NCBI GenBank assembly: GCA_934725855.1 | Contig: CAKVCL010000009.1 | Span: 1 to 64,000 of the forward strand | Length of the DNA stretch: 64,000 nt | DNA from: an uncultured Cellulosilyticum sp. | Lineage (GTDB): Bacteria > Bacillota > Clostridia > Lachnospirales > Cellulosilyticaceae | Reading direction: 5' to 3' | Shown here: piece by piece, positions 16,524 to 25,481 of the stretch | How the letters are laid out: each line of letters begins with the position of its first letter | How positions within the stretch are numbered: position 1 is the first letter of the stretch | Made by a program: the position numbers and the translations under genes | Notes under the pieces: generated by a model | Told to the model about the DNA's origin: nothing | What the model saw: only the letters and a program-made list of their open reading frames with translations | Database searches by the model: none

Positions 16524-16946
16524 CTATTTTAATCCTTTTAATAGCTTATCAACCATCTTTTCTACTTCCTTAGGAAATGCTTTTTGGTATTCAAGTGCTG
16601 TTTGCTCAACCATATGCTTTCCTGCCACTCGCTTACCTGTATCTTTACCATTTTTATCTACTATCTTATGTCCTCGTTCTATTAGATGGAAATGCGGAGA
16701 TGTAGATCTAAACTCAACAAACAATCCTTTTCCTGCTCCTTGTACTTTACTTACTCGATATGATTTCATGAGCTTTCTTTTACTTTGTAAACCACTATTA
16801 GGAGTTTTATGTTTTACAGATGTTCTAAATTTGTTTCCCATCTTAGTAAGTAAAACTTCTGATTCATACGGATATTTAGTAGCTACATAACTAAGTTTCT
16901 TTTGCATAGTATCAAGGCCACTCACCTGTAATCCATCTCTACTCAT
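16524..16946 (-). CDS. HK97 gp10-like minor tail / connector protein
   Basis: About 140 residues with the gp10-like pattern: an N-terminal GLDTMQKKLSYVATKYPYES, the basic FRTSVKHKTPNSGLQSKRKL and the late HFHLIERGHKIVDKNGK followed by AGKHMVEQTALEYQ. I start it at the ATG at 16946, whose codons overlap the stop region of the head-closure gene (GAATGAG), because the GGTGAG binding site precedes it; an upstream ATG would overlap more deeply. The family acts at the head-tail junction. Confidence 0.85.
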   Translation of the reverse strand: MSRDGLQVSGLDTMQKKLSYVATKYPYESEVLLTKMGNKFRTSVKHKTPNSGLQSKRKLMKSYRVSKVQGAGKGLFVEFRSTSPHFHLIERGHKIVDKNGKDTGKRVAGKHMVEQTALEYQKAFPKEVEKMVDKLLKGLK

Positions 16947-17286
16947 TCCACATCTCACCTTTAAAGATTGCTGTAATTTCCATGTAGGCATGACGTTCTT
17001 CAATATCTAGTACTTGATGAATGTATAATTTTTTATTGTCATAGTTGATGAGCATATCTTGATTAATGCCTTTATGATATCTAGTTAATATTTTATACGT
17101 TGCTTCATTGCTTAGCCTTTGAGCTTCTGTTTGTTGATGCCCTCTAATTGGCTCTAAAAAAGCCCATACCGTTTTAATTGGTACAGGCCGCTGTATAAGT
17201 TGTCCTATTTGATTTGTTACTTCTGAATAGGATATGAATGTTATTCGTTTGTTTAGTTTTCCGCTATCGAAATGTATTATTATCAC
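16939..17286 (-). CDS. Head-tail joining / head closure protein
   Basis: A 115-residue protein of the phage head-tail joining family (SPP1 gp16-like): KRITFISYSEVTNQIGQLIQ, then VWAFLEPIRGHQQTEAQRL and HQVLDIEERHAYMEITAIF. It plugs the portal-adaptor channel. The start is odd: GTG at 17286 touches its own GGAGG, leaving no spacer, while the next codons are ATA ATA ATA, the second and third of which are at normal distance. It ends overlapping the gp10-like gene. Confidence 0.85.
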   Translation of the reverse strand: MIIIHFDSGKLNKRITFISYSEVTNQIGQLIQRPVPIKTVWAFLEPIRGHQQTEAQRLSNEATYKILTRYHKGINQDMLINYDNKKLYIHQVLDIEERHAYMEITAIFKGEMWNE

Positions 17287-17290
17287 CCTC

Positions 17291-17965
17291 CTATATTTTT
17301 CTATTAAATCTTTTTTTTAATATATTTATAACCCAAATTAAACCTATCGATATTCCAAAACCTATATAAATAGCCCAACTGTATTCTGGAAACCACCATT
17401 CTCCTAAAATACTTATTAATAGGTATATTATTGATATGATAACTATTGTTGGTACTTCTGTTATTGTAAATATATCCTTAATTAATTGCTTTCCAGATGC
17501 ATCTATCCACATGAATTTTCCAATTATTACTGCACCACAAGTATAAGCATAAGTTTTATAGTGTGTAGCTTTAAAGATAATCATTAACATTATACACGAA
17601 AAAACAGTAATCCATTTAATCTCATTATCCAAAAAGTCTACTAGTATATTAACTCCTACTAATTTTTGAACTACTTTATATATTATTCTAACTAATATCC
17701 CAGATAACACGAGTAATATAGCAAACATAATACCACTATCTTTTAAAACTATATTATCATATGGAATCTCGTAATATATATATATTATTCCAGTTAGACA
17801 TGCTATTACAATCATAGAAAATACCACTACGCTAAATATATCATCACCTAGTGACTTTCTATTCCTTATATATGGAGAAATATTATACCTTTTCCCTAAA
17901 AATAATATTCCTTCTACTAATAATACACATATTATTGCCGTAATAATCGCAAGCATACTAAACAT
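17291..17965 (-). CDS. Multi-spanning membrane protein inserted among head genes
   Basis: A 224-residue strongly hydrophobic protein with about six membrane segments (for example MLAIITAIICVLLVEGILFL at the start and YAWAIYIGFGISIGLIWVIN-like near the end). It breaks the conserved connector order between the gp6-like adaptor and the head-closure protein and resembles no structural protein. I do not recognise a family. A membrane protein here is most likely cargo, perhaps superinfection exclusion or another defence. Its codon use is even more A/T biased than its neighbours, consistent with separate acquisition. Confidence 0.6.
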   Translation of the reverse strand: MFSMLAIITAIICVLLVEGILFLGKRYNISPYIRNRKSLGDDIFSVVVFSMIVIACLTGIIYIYYEIPYDNIVLKDSGIMFAILLVLSGILVRIIYKVVQKLVGVNILVDFLDNEIKWITVFSCIMLMIIFKATHYKTYAYTCGAVIIGKFMWIDASGKQLIKDIFTITEVPTIVIISIIYLLISILGEWWFPEYSWAIYIGFGISIGLIWVINILKKRFNRKI

Positions 17966-17991
17966 AATATCAACCTCCCCATATATAATGT

Positions 17992-18288
17992 CTATATTAA
18001 CAAATTCACACTATATCTTCCTAATAATGATTTTAACATATCATTAACTCTTAAGTTAATTCTTTCATTAACACTTATGGTTCTGTTATCATAAAACTCT
18101 CCACAAAGTACCAATACAGCAATCGTTAAGTCTTCACTTTCCTCAAGCTGTTCTAAACTCTGCCCTGTATACTTCACAATATAATCTTTTGCACCTTCCA
18201 AAATGGCTCCAATGAGCCTATCATCCTCATCGCCATCTTGTCTGAGATATTCTTTTACAAAAGGCACATCAATTTCTGATAGCTTCAT
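17992..18288 (-). CDS. Head-tail connector protein (gp6-like adaptor)
   Basis: A 98-residue helical adaptor that binds below the portal. Typical features of the HK97 gp6 / YqbG-like family: SEIDVPFVKEYLRQDGDEDD, then AKDYIVKYTGQ and VLVLCGEFYDNRT. It begins in an ATGA-type overlap with the capsid gene's stop and lies in the conserved position after the capsid. Confidence 0.88.
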   Translation of the reverse strand: MKLSEIDVPFVKEYLRQDGDEDDRLIGAILEGAKDYIVKYTGQSLEQLEESEDLTIAVLVLCGEFYDNRTISVNERINLRVNDMLKSLLGRYSVNLLI

Positions 18289-19514
18289 TAAGCTGCTTTA
18301 CTCCTAGTTCTGCCAGGACTACCAATCGTTCCAAGTACCATTGCTTCACCTAAAGCCTTTTTAATGTCTAATCTCATATTAGCCTTTATAGCAATTTCAT
18401 CATTAATAAACCCATATTCAGTTGATTTTTGAAGAGATAATGCTTTTCTTTCACCCACAATAAGGGCACGTTTTAAATCTCCAAAATAGACCGCTGTGCC
18501 TGTACCATCTAAATTAGCAATATGCTCATTAATAATAACTGGTCTACCAAGAATAGTTGTTTGCATGCCTACTGGTGAACCATTGTAAGAGTTTACAAGT
18601 ACTGGTTTACCATCTGTAAACTTCATATCTGTTAATGCTCTTGCTGTTTGGTCTGAAATAACCCACGTTGCTGTTTGGCGATATCTGATAGGTAATGCGA
18701 AATATAGTTCTGTTAGTGTTTCAGGTGTGATATCTCCTGTAATCTTAACTTCTTTAGCACCATCAGTTGTGCTAAAGCTTTCAAGTCCATCTACCTGATA
18801 TTCCTCGTTTCCTTTTACAATCAGCTCATCAAGTGTCATGCTATATGACTCTGACAGCTGTCTAAGTAATTCACTTTCTAAGTTATAGCCAGTATCATCT
18901 AATGCCTCTTGCGAGAATGAAATAAGTGTACCAAACTTATGAGCTTCTAGCTTAATAGCTTTAAAGTTTGCTACTTGCTTACTGTATTCTGCAAGCTCTT
19001 TCATTGGTACAAATTTGCCTAACTTATTAGCTTGTACTGGGATTTGATGCTTACTATTTCCAAAGCGTTCATGACGTACTGCACCATATAAAGGTGATAC
19101 ATAAGATAGTTTGTCTAAGATGTAATCTGCAAAAGTAGTTTTAGCAATATTTTGAGTCGATGCATTACCTGAGCCAATAGCTGAATCAGAAAGAGTATGC
19201 GTTGTATCTCTTAATTCTTTTGCACCAATTTCAAGCTCTTCATCTGCTTTAAGTGATCTGATCTCATCTGAAATAGATTTAACGACCTCTTCTACTGGTG
19301 TGCTTGTAGCTGACTTTTTAATAGTTGTCATTAAGTTTCTTGCTTCTTCCTTTGCCCTAATGGTTTCATCAATCTGATTGATTGACTCCTTCAATTCGTT
19401 AACCTCAGTTAATTCCTCATTTGAGAATGCCCTTGTTTCCTTTTCTGCCTTCTCCATAATCTGCTCAATCTTATCGATAAGCTTACTTCTTTTCTCTAGC
19501 AATAATTTCATCAA
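18288..19514 (-). CDS. Major capsid protein, HK97 fold
   Basis: A 408-residue capsid precursor. Residues ~1-105 are a charged coiled coil (the scaffolding-like delta domain, rich in E and K), which the prohead protease would remove. The HK97 core starts near the stretch KTTFADYILDKLSYVSPLYG. FGTLISFSQEALDDT and TWVISDQTARALTDM are conserved core motifs, and the E-loop and A domain follow. It lies next to the protease and portal in the standard HK97 cassette. Confidence 0.95.
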   Translation of the reverse strand: MMKLLLEKRSKLIDKIEQIMEKAEKETRAFSNEELTEVNELKESINQIDETIRAKEEARNLMTTIKKSATSTPVEEVVKSISDEIRSLKADEELEIGAKELRDTTHTLSDSAIGSGNASTQNIAKTTFADYILDKLSYVSPLYGAVRHERFGNSKHQIPVQANKLGKFVPMKELAEYSKQVANFKAIKLEAHKFGTLISFSQEALDDTGYNLESELLRQLSESYSMTLDELIVKGNEEYQVDGLESFSTTDGAKEVKITGDITPETLTELYFALPIRYRQTATWVISDQTARALTDMKFTDGKPVLVNSYNGSPVGMQTTILGRPVIINEHIANLDGTGTAVYFGDLKRALIVGERKALSLQKSTEYGFINDEIAIKANMRLDIKKALGEAMVLGTIGSPGRTRSKAA

Positions 19515-19556
19515 CTTCTCCTTCTAGTCTTAAATTTAAGCAAAATAATAGACCCT

Positions 19557-20138
19557 TTATAGAGTCTTATTCTTTCTTAACCACACCCACACATTTAACG
19601 GATTCTTCTCTTTCTCGTAGGCTTCGTTATATTTAGTTTCTTTTTCCTGCTCATCAGGTCTACTTCTTTGCTCAATGCCTTCTGCCCTCACTTGCACTGA
19701 CGTAGCGATATAGGCAGGCTCAATGGTTAATAGTGATACTTCCATTAGTTCAATATCTTCTAGTGTTCGCTTTGCAATAGGTTGTTCTTCGTCCCATGAG
19801 TCAGCCAATGCTCTAAACCCAAAAGACCAACCTTTTAAATTACCTTGCTGAGCTTCATTTATGACATCTTTATCATGAATGACTGCTTTTGCAAATAACC
19901 CGATATTATCTTCTTTAAGCTCTAAAGTCTGATTCATTGTACTTGCCAATTTACATCTCACATCATGATTAAGTAGCATATCAACGTTATTAGTACGCTC
20001 TAAAGCTCTTTTAAAGACATTAGGCTGAACCCTCTCAATAAACTTGCCTCTTTCAGAATAAAGTTCCTTTGAATAGCGTTCCACAGCATTCACATAACCA
20101 CTTATCTCAAGTGAACCATCATTTCTTACTTCTACTTG
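19557..20138 (-). CDS. Prohead serine protease, HK97 family (U35)
   Basis: About 193 residues of the phage prohead protease family that matures the capsid. The start is LEISGYVNAVERYSKEL; LLNHDVRCKLAST carries the catalytic histidine (NHD), and LMEVSLLTIEPAYIAT holds the serine (EVSLL). I start at the ATG at 20138, preceded by GGGGGG at 9 bases. An upstream in-frame ATG would add a 19-residue cysteine-containing leader not seen in the family. It ends in a basic tail. Confidence 0.9.
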   Translation of the reverse strand, partial: QVEVRNDGSLEISGYVNAVERYSKELYSERGKFIERVQPNVFKRALERTNNVDMLLNHDVRCKLASTMNQTLELKEDNIGLFAKAVIHDKDVINEAQQGNLKGWSFGFRALADSWDEEQPIAKRTLEDIELMEVSLLTIEPAYIATSVQVRAEGIEQRSRPDEQEKETKYNEAYEKEKNPLNVWVWLRKNKTL

Positions 20139-20207
20139 CATCTTTTTGCACCCCCCTTCGCTATGTTTACACCATACTGGTGCATTTTGGTGCATTATTG
20201 CACCACC

Positions 20208-21479
20208 TTACTTCATGTTGATGTTTTCTTTACACATATCTGCACCATTTTGCACCACATTAACATCACCTTGATTCATATTTATGCCATCATGTGTAAC
20301 TTTGGTGTTTGTATTAGGCGTGTAGATGCTTCCTGATGCAATATCCATCAAAACATCACCAAGATTCAGTTTTACAAAGTTTAAGGTTTCGATTTCATTT
20401 AAGTCTTCTTCAAAACGTACCTCAGAAGGCGTCATAAAGCCATTCTTAAGTGCTATTTCATAAGCCTTAAAACGTTTTTCAATGTCACCCCTATTAAGCT
20501 GCTTCGTATCAAAAGCAAAGTAATACTTGCCTTTTTCCTCCGTCTCTAATAAACACTTATTTAAAACCTTCTCAAACTTATCAAGAATAGGTGAAATAGC
20601 TAACTTAACAAAAGCATCCCATACATCAGCCGGAATGCTAGAATCAAACATATTGACTGGCACATTAAAAAGCTTACAAATATCTGCATCAATGGCTGAT
20701 TTACTTTCTATCATTTGCATTTCAGCACCCGTCTGTTGCAGTTCGTGATAAGTAATCCCCTCATTTAATACAATGCAATCATTATTCTTCTCATAAAGCC
20801 TTTTCCATGCTTTCTTTAGCTCTGCTATTGCTTCTGCTGTAAGTCTTCTTGTGCTTTGTAAAACACCTCTCTTGACACCACCATTACCCATTGTTCGTGA
20901 TGTATATTCCATGTTGTCTAAGGCTTGCTTTAAGATATCATTGCATTCAGCTACAATGCCTCTACCCTCAACACCATTGATTGTGTTTTTGGTACAAATC
21001 ATAAAGTTATCTTTATCATAGGTAATGCCTTCAACAAGTAATGTAACCTCTTTTAATATAGGTCCAGGCGATAACAGTAAACTCATTTTATTGGTTGGAA
21101 TGTAATGTAGCTTCTTATCACCTTTTAAGCCTTGTCCTTCTATAAAGACATAACAAACCCCATCTAAAAGATAATCCCTTACCATTGCTTTCTTAAGCTC
21201 ATCACCAGTCATAAAGTCATTTGGCTCATCATTTAAAAGAATTGTTCTTTTATCTCCTTTTATTTCCTCCACACTGCCTTCATTTTCACGATATAGCTTA
21301 ATTTCTAAGTTTCCTATAGTATTTGCTATCAGCTCCACATTGGCATATACAGAAGGCAAACTAAGTGCTCTTTGTCTTGTCACTGCTAAGGGTGGTTTAT
21401 CTTCTGATTCAAGAAGTAAATCCAATTGCTCTGGTGTTAGGTCTACTACCTGTTTTATAAATAAATCTCTTAAACCCAT
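20208..21479 (-). CDS. Portal protein, HK97 family
   Basis: A 423-residue portal subunit that forms the dodecameric DNA gate of the head. Family features: ALSLPSVYANVELIANTIGN near the N-terminus, LLNDEPNDFMTGDELKKAMV, the central QTGAEMQMIESKSAIDADIC and the C-terminal TPSEVRFEEDLNEI. The gene overlaps the methyltransferase gene upstream by 10 bases. The last ~45 residues (NMNQGDVNVVQNGADM) are low-complexity and probably disordered. Confidence 0.93.
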   Translation of the reverse strand: MGLRDLFIKQVVDLTPEQLDLLLESEDKPPLAVTRQRALSLPSVYANVELIANTIGNLEIKLYRENEGSVEEIKGDKRTILLNDEPNDFMTGDELKKAMVRDYLLDGVCYVFIEGQGLKGDKKLHYIPTNKMSLLLSPGPILKEVTLLVEGITYDKDNFMICTKNTINGVEGRGIVAECNDILKQALDNMEYTSRTMGNGGVKRGVLQSTRRLTAEAIAELKKAWKRLYEKNNDCIVLNEGITYHELQQTGAEMQMIESKSAIDADICKLFNVPVNMFDSSIPADVWDAFVKLAISPILDKFEKVLNKCLLETEEKGKYYFAFDTKQLNRGDIEKRFKAYEIALKNGFMTPSEVRFEEDLNEIETLNFVKLNLGDVLMDIASGSIYTPNTNTKVTHDGINMNQGDVNVVQNGADMCKENINMK

Positions 21480-22168
21480 TTTTTATCACCTTGATATAAA
21501 GTTTCATTTATTCTTTCATTAGCAACAGAAAAATACTCTTTCTCTATTTCAACACCAATAAATCTTCTATTTGTTTCTAAACATGCCACCCCTGTGGAAC
21601 CCGAACCCATAAAGCAATCTAGTACAACATCTCCTTCATTACTTGAATTAATCACTAAATTCTTTAGTATGCTTACTGGCTTTATCGTTGGATGTCCGTA
21701 TTTATCCTTGTCTTTCTTGTTCGTTGGACTAATGTAATATTTCCTCTTAGTTGCGTAGCTTCCAAATAATTTCACGCCTTTTTCTCTAAAAAATAATAGG
21801 TACTCTGTATCACTTAGATATTTATTATTACAAGTAGGTACTGGATTAGTTTTATGCCACGTTAATAATTCAGGCTTACACCCTTTTTCAATAAAGAAAT
21901 CCATATACTGCTTAAGCTGTTCTTTATTACACCAAATATAAATATTAATCTTCTTCATTACTCGGCATAGTTCTTCCAAGACACAATTTTTAATCCCATA
22001 ACTTAATTCTTGAATGCTTTTATGATAACTTCTCTTGCCTGTACCAAATGAGCCTCCACTACCACCAGTAGTTATGCTATAGGGTGGGTCGATAATTACT
22101 AAATCAATGCTTTTATCTTCCAACCTACTCAATACATTCATACAATCATCATTAAATAATTGATACAT
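21470..22168 (-). CDS. DNA methyltransferase, beta class (N6-A or N4-C)
   Basis: A 232-residue site-specific DNA methyltransferase without a partner restriction enzyme. The catalytic motif DPPY (residues 27-30) precedes the SAM-binding motif FMGSGSTGVA near residue 195, the beta-class order. KDKYGHPTIKPVSILKNLVI before it is also typical. It lies between the large terminase and the portal, a common place for phage orphan methylases, which protect phage DNA against host restriction or mark it for packaging. The target sequence cannot be read from the protein. Confidence 0.92.
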   Translation of the reverse strand: MYQLFNDDCMNVLSRLEDKSIDLVIIDPPYSITTGGSGGSFGTGKRSYHKSIQELSYGIKNCVLEELCRVMKKINIYIWCNKEQLKQYMDFFIEKGCKPELLTWHKTNPVPTCNNKYLSDTEYLLFFREKGVKLFGSYATKRKYYISPTNKKDKDKYGHPTIKPVSILKNLVINSSNEGDVVLDCFMGSGSTGVACLETNRRFIGVEIEKEYFSVANERINETLYQGDKKWV

Positions 22169-22180
22169 TCTGCCTCCTTC

Positions 22181-22863
22181 TTAAAATACTTGTACTACAA
22201 AATCTTCTTGTAGCATTTCTTGCTCTTGTAGATATAGTGCATTAATCAGGGCTGCCACCATATCAATCTTACCTGTTGACTTTTTCTTGTTAACGTAGCG
22301 ATTCAAATTTGTATCATATAAACACCTTGCATTAGAAAAATTAATTTCTAAAAGTCTATTGCTTTCATACCCAAACTGCTCAGTTAAAACTAATTCTTCA
22401 AGTAGTTTTGTAGGACTATGAAGCACACTTGAATGTTGCTTAATCTCAGTGGTTTCATAACCATTACTCTCAAGCTTCTGTGCGGTACTCATACAGTTAT
22501 ACCTATCAAAACCTATACCAACTATCCTTACGCCATACTTATCTTCTAAGCCTAAGATAAAGCTTTCTATAAAGCCATAATCTACAACATTCTCACCACA
22601 ACTAAAGCAATTGCCATTTCTAATCATGGCTCTATAATCAACCTTTTCTATCCTAGTCTTTTCATCTATTCTATCTGTGGGAATAAACGCCCACACATTT
22701 GCATAAACTTTGCCATCTTCTTCAGTCACCATAGCCACTGAACAGTTATCTGTTGTCATAGCAAGGTCAATGCCTAAATAAACATTTCTACCACACCAAT
22801 CAAATGACTCTTGTAGTCTGCATTTCTTTAGTTCTTCCGTTGGAATATAAATCTCTCCAACAT
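22181..22863 (-). CDS. terL: Large terminase subunit, 3' exon (nuclease domain)
   Basis: The 3' part of the terminase gene after the group II intron. It begins VGEIYIPTEELKKCR and carries the RNase H-like nuclease: VYLGIDLAMTTDNCSVAMV supplies the first metal aspartate, and the region around IVGIGFDRYNCMS a later one. Joining 25482 to 22863 creates GAT (Asp) across the junction and a ~560-codon product. A GTG at 22909 would give a frame starting inside the intron (MGENPE...), but those residues come from intron domain VI and do not belong to the protein. Confidence 0.88.
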
Positions 22864-22912
22864 ATAGTGATAGGTAATCCTTTGATGTTATCTCCGGATT
22901 TTCCCCCACTCC

Positions 22913-22946
22913 ACACCGTACGTGAGACTTTCACCTCATACGGCGT
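22913..22946 (-). ncRNA. Group II intron domain V
   Basis: A 34-nt hairpin: ACGCCGTA pairs with TACGGTGT at the base and GTGAG-type pairs above. The terminal loop lies in GGTGAAAGTCTCAC. It is the catalytic core of the ribozyme and the best-conserved part of these introns. Confidence 0.9.
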
Positions 22947-22961
22947 TCCATCATTATATAT

Positions 22962-24776
22962 CTATATTTTAATTTCAAAGTTTCCAACCAAAGTACGCAA
23001 CTTATTTATCTTTTTGAGTTTGCTTTCATTAGGGGTTAATATTTGCATATATTTATCTATAATATCATTTGTATTAGCATGAATAAGCTTATGAACCTCT
23101 GTCTTTAGTAACACTAAATTTTGATATTTGTCTGTTCCACCTTTTATTTTAGGTATTTTATGATGACATTCCATATTTCCTATTTGTAAAGGTTCTTTAC
23201 TTATAGGACATACTCCATTTTGCCCTACATATAGTGAAATTCTATTGTCGTTATATTCTACAGTTTCTTTTGGCATTGGATGCTCCATAATGTACCGCAA
23301 TATGTGTACAGATACACTTTGCTGATTTTTATGGATTTTCCGTCTACCTTCAACTGTATATTTACAAATATCTTGTGAAAATTTATTACTTGGTTTAGTA
23401 GCTACTGCTTTTATGGGAAACAATGCTATTCCTTTTATATACACTGTTTTATAGTTATATGCTCCATAATAACACTTAAAACTCTCAGATTTTATACCAC
23501 TTTTACTTTGTACATTCTTGGTTCTATTGTATATACATCTATTGATTACAAATGCAATGTTTGCACAATCTAAACTTACATGCGTTGCTATTCTATAATA
23601 ATTATGAATACCTAGTACCATTGCATTATACCTATTGACATTATTAATTGTAGGTTTTTTAGATATTCTCTCTATTTGAGCTTTAAGTTTTATTTGTATA
23701 TTCTCTTTAGACTTGTCACTTATAAATGATTTAATTACTTTCCCTTTTCCTTTATCTCTTAGTTTCATTTTAAAACCAAGATAATTTGAATAAGCTTTAT
23801 TAAGATTTATAATCTTAGATTTTTCTTGACTCATTTCCAACTTTAATCGTTCTTTTAACCACATTTTAGTTGCGTAAAACATCTTCTTGGCTACTTGATA
23901 ACTCCTGCAAAATATCTTAAAATCATCAGCATATCTAACAATATACATTTCCTTCATTTTGGTTTTCTTTAGGGCGCTATATTTATTTAGATATGAATAT
24001 TGATGCCTTGTCTGAAAGTACTCCCACTGGTTTGCTACCCACCAATCTAGCTCATTTAGAACTATATTAGAAAGTAGCGGTGATAAAATACCACCCTGCG
24101 GGGTTCCTTTTGTGGGTATACCTATCCCTTTTATAGGTGCTCGCAACATTTTTCCTATAACACATAATAACTGCTTATCTTGTATACCTAGTGTCCACAT
24201 CTGCTTTAGTAATTTTTCATGGCACACATTATCAAAGAAACTTTTTATATCAATATCTATTACATAATGTAATTTGCTATGATTCACTAAAAACATTGTT
24301 CTTTCAATAGCATGATGCGTACTTCTGTTTGGTCTAAAACCATAGTTATGCTTATAAAACTTTGCTTCACATATAGGTTCTAAAATTTGTAGTATACATT
24401 GTTGTATCAATCTGTCTTCAATAGTAGGAATACCTAATGGTCTTATTTTACCATTTGCTTTTGGTATTTCTATTCGGCGTACTTCATGCGGGTGATAATT
24501 TTGCAGTCTATTTCTTACATATTGCACCAATCTATCATTAGGCTGATTTGCTAGATCATCTATTGTCCTTAGATTAGTTCCATAGGTTTTACTACCTGCA
24601 TTATTTTTAATATTTCTATATGCAAGTTCAACATTCTGCTTACTTGTGATTAAATCCATTAGTTTATAAAACTTATAATTTTTCTTATTCTTCGCTTTAT
24701 TATAAAGGTCATCAAACATCTCTTGAGTATCATAGTACTCATTATTTCTAAGTTTTTGCCTCTTCTTTGTTGTCAT
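22962..24776 (-). CDS. ltrA: Group II intron reverse transcriptase / maturase with HNH endonuclease
   Basis: A 604-residue multifunctional intron protein. Reverse transcriptase blocks run from about 60 to 330: RPLGIPTIEDRLIQQCILQI, YGFRPNRSTHHAI, DIDIKSFFDNV, GTPQGGILSPLLSN and catalytic YADD near 282-285. A maturase/X domain follows (~350-450). The C-terminus has an HNH endonuclease: CPISKEPLQIGNMECHHKIP then GGTDKYQNLVLL and HKLIHA. All catalytic residues are intact and there is no frameshift, so the element is probably mobile. It lies in intron domain IV. Confidence 0.95.
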   Translation of the reverse strand: MTTKKRQKLRNNEYYDTQEMFDDLYNKAKNKKNYKFYKLMDLITSKQNVELAYRNIKNNAGSKTYGTNLRTIDDLANQPNDRLVQYVRNRLQNYHPHEVRRIEIPKANGKIRPLGIPTIEDRLIQQCILQILEPICEAKFYKHNYGFRPNRSTHHAIERTMFLVNHSKLHYVIDIDIKSFFDNVCHEKLLKQMWTLGIQDKQLLCVIGKMLRAPIKGIGIPTKGTPQGGILSPLLSNIVLNELDWWVANQWEYFQTRHQYSYLNKYSALKKTKMKEMYIVRYADDFKIFCRSYQVAKKMFYATKMWLKERLKLEMSQEKSKIINLNKAYSNYLGFKMKLRDKGKGKVIKSFISDKSKENIQIKLKAQIERISKKPTINNVNRYNAMVLGIHNYYRIATHVSLDCANIAFVINRCIYNRTKNVQSKSGIKSESFKCYYGAYNYKTVYIKGIALFPIKAVATKPSNKFSQDICKYTVEGRRKIHKNQQSVSVHILRYIMEHPMPKETVEYNDNRISLYVGQNGVCPISKEPLQIGNMECHHKIPKIKGGTDKYQNLVLLKTEVHKLIHANTNDIIDKYMQILTPNESKLKKINKLRTLVGNFEIKI

Positions 24777-25481
24777 TAGTCAGCTAATCTCCTAACTACT
24801 GATTTCACTTCTTTTAGTCATACACGAACCTAATGAATACTTTGAAATTACATAACTTTATTATATATAATGACTTGGGACTATCCCTCCATCACTTGTT
24901 ATCATGACTTCTCCGGTACTGTGTCCCTGCTCTCACTAGGATTAAGTATGTTACCATACAATGCTTCATCAATGATAAAATCTCCGCATTCCTAGCTTTC
25001 CACGTTCCAATAATCTTATCTGTACATATACCCTTAGGTAGTTCCTATAGACCTGTTAACTTGATAGTGCCTGTAACACTATAAGGAATTTCATAACGGC
25101 GATACTTACTTTTCCTCATTAACCATACTTTTGTATGATATACATTTCTGTATATTGCTTGTTTAGACCCGTACCTTCAAAACTTCGTCAGTACATATTG
25201 TTTATGCACTATTCTTACCATAGATATTTTATAGACCACCGACCTATCTTACACTCGACTACCTCTAGTTCGCTGTTCCTTTTAATCATTAGATTAAATT
25301 AGGGTGTAATCTCAGCCGACTTCACCGAGCTTATTACCATTAAATATTTATCTATTTAATCGCAATTCGGAGTATTACGGGAAACCCTTCAAGGCGTTAC
25401 TCTATCATTTGATTTCTCAGATTATCAGTTCTCCTAATATTAAATTAGTGACTGGCCTTTTCAGCCAGCAACGTGTCGCAC

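Larger units (their letters stand above)
22864..25481 (-). mobile_element. Group II intron inserted in the large terminase gene
   Basis: A 2618-nt retroelement. The 5' end is GTGCGAC (consensus GUGYG) at 25481. Domain V (22913-22946) is 34 nt with a GAAA-containing loop. Domain VI pairs GTGGGGG with CCTATCAC, leaving a bulged A at 22871 eight bases from the 3' end ...CTAT at 22864. The exon end ATGGCG (25487-25482) can pair with CGCCGT at 25101-25096, a candidate EBS1. About 700 nt of ribozyme domains I-III precede the maturase ORF in domain IV. Splicing keeps the terminase frame, so it looks active. Type is bacterial, chloroplast-like by its HNH maturase. Confidence 0.92.

Noticed and set aside
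20160..20280. Clustered TGCACCA/TGGTGCA motifs around the portal-protease junction
   Set aside because: They translate into the repetitive portal tail and the short leader of the protease frame (QNG/QNA repeats). I see no hairpin or spacing that would indicate a regulatory array.
22864..22909. GTG at 22909 as the start of a separate terminase C-terminal gene
   Set aside because: The residues before VGEIYIP are encoded by intron domain VI, and splicing gives a continuous terminase frame.
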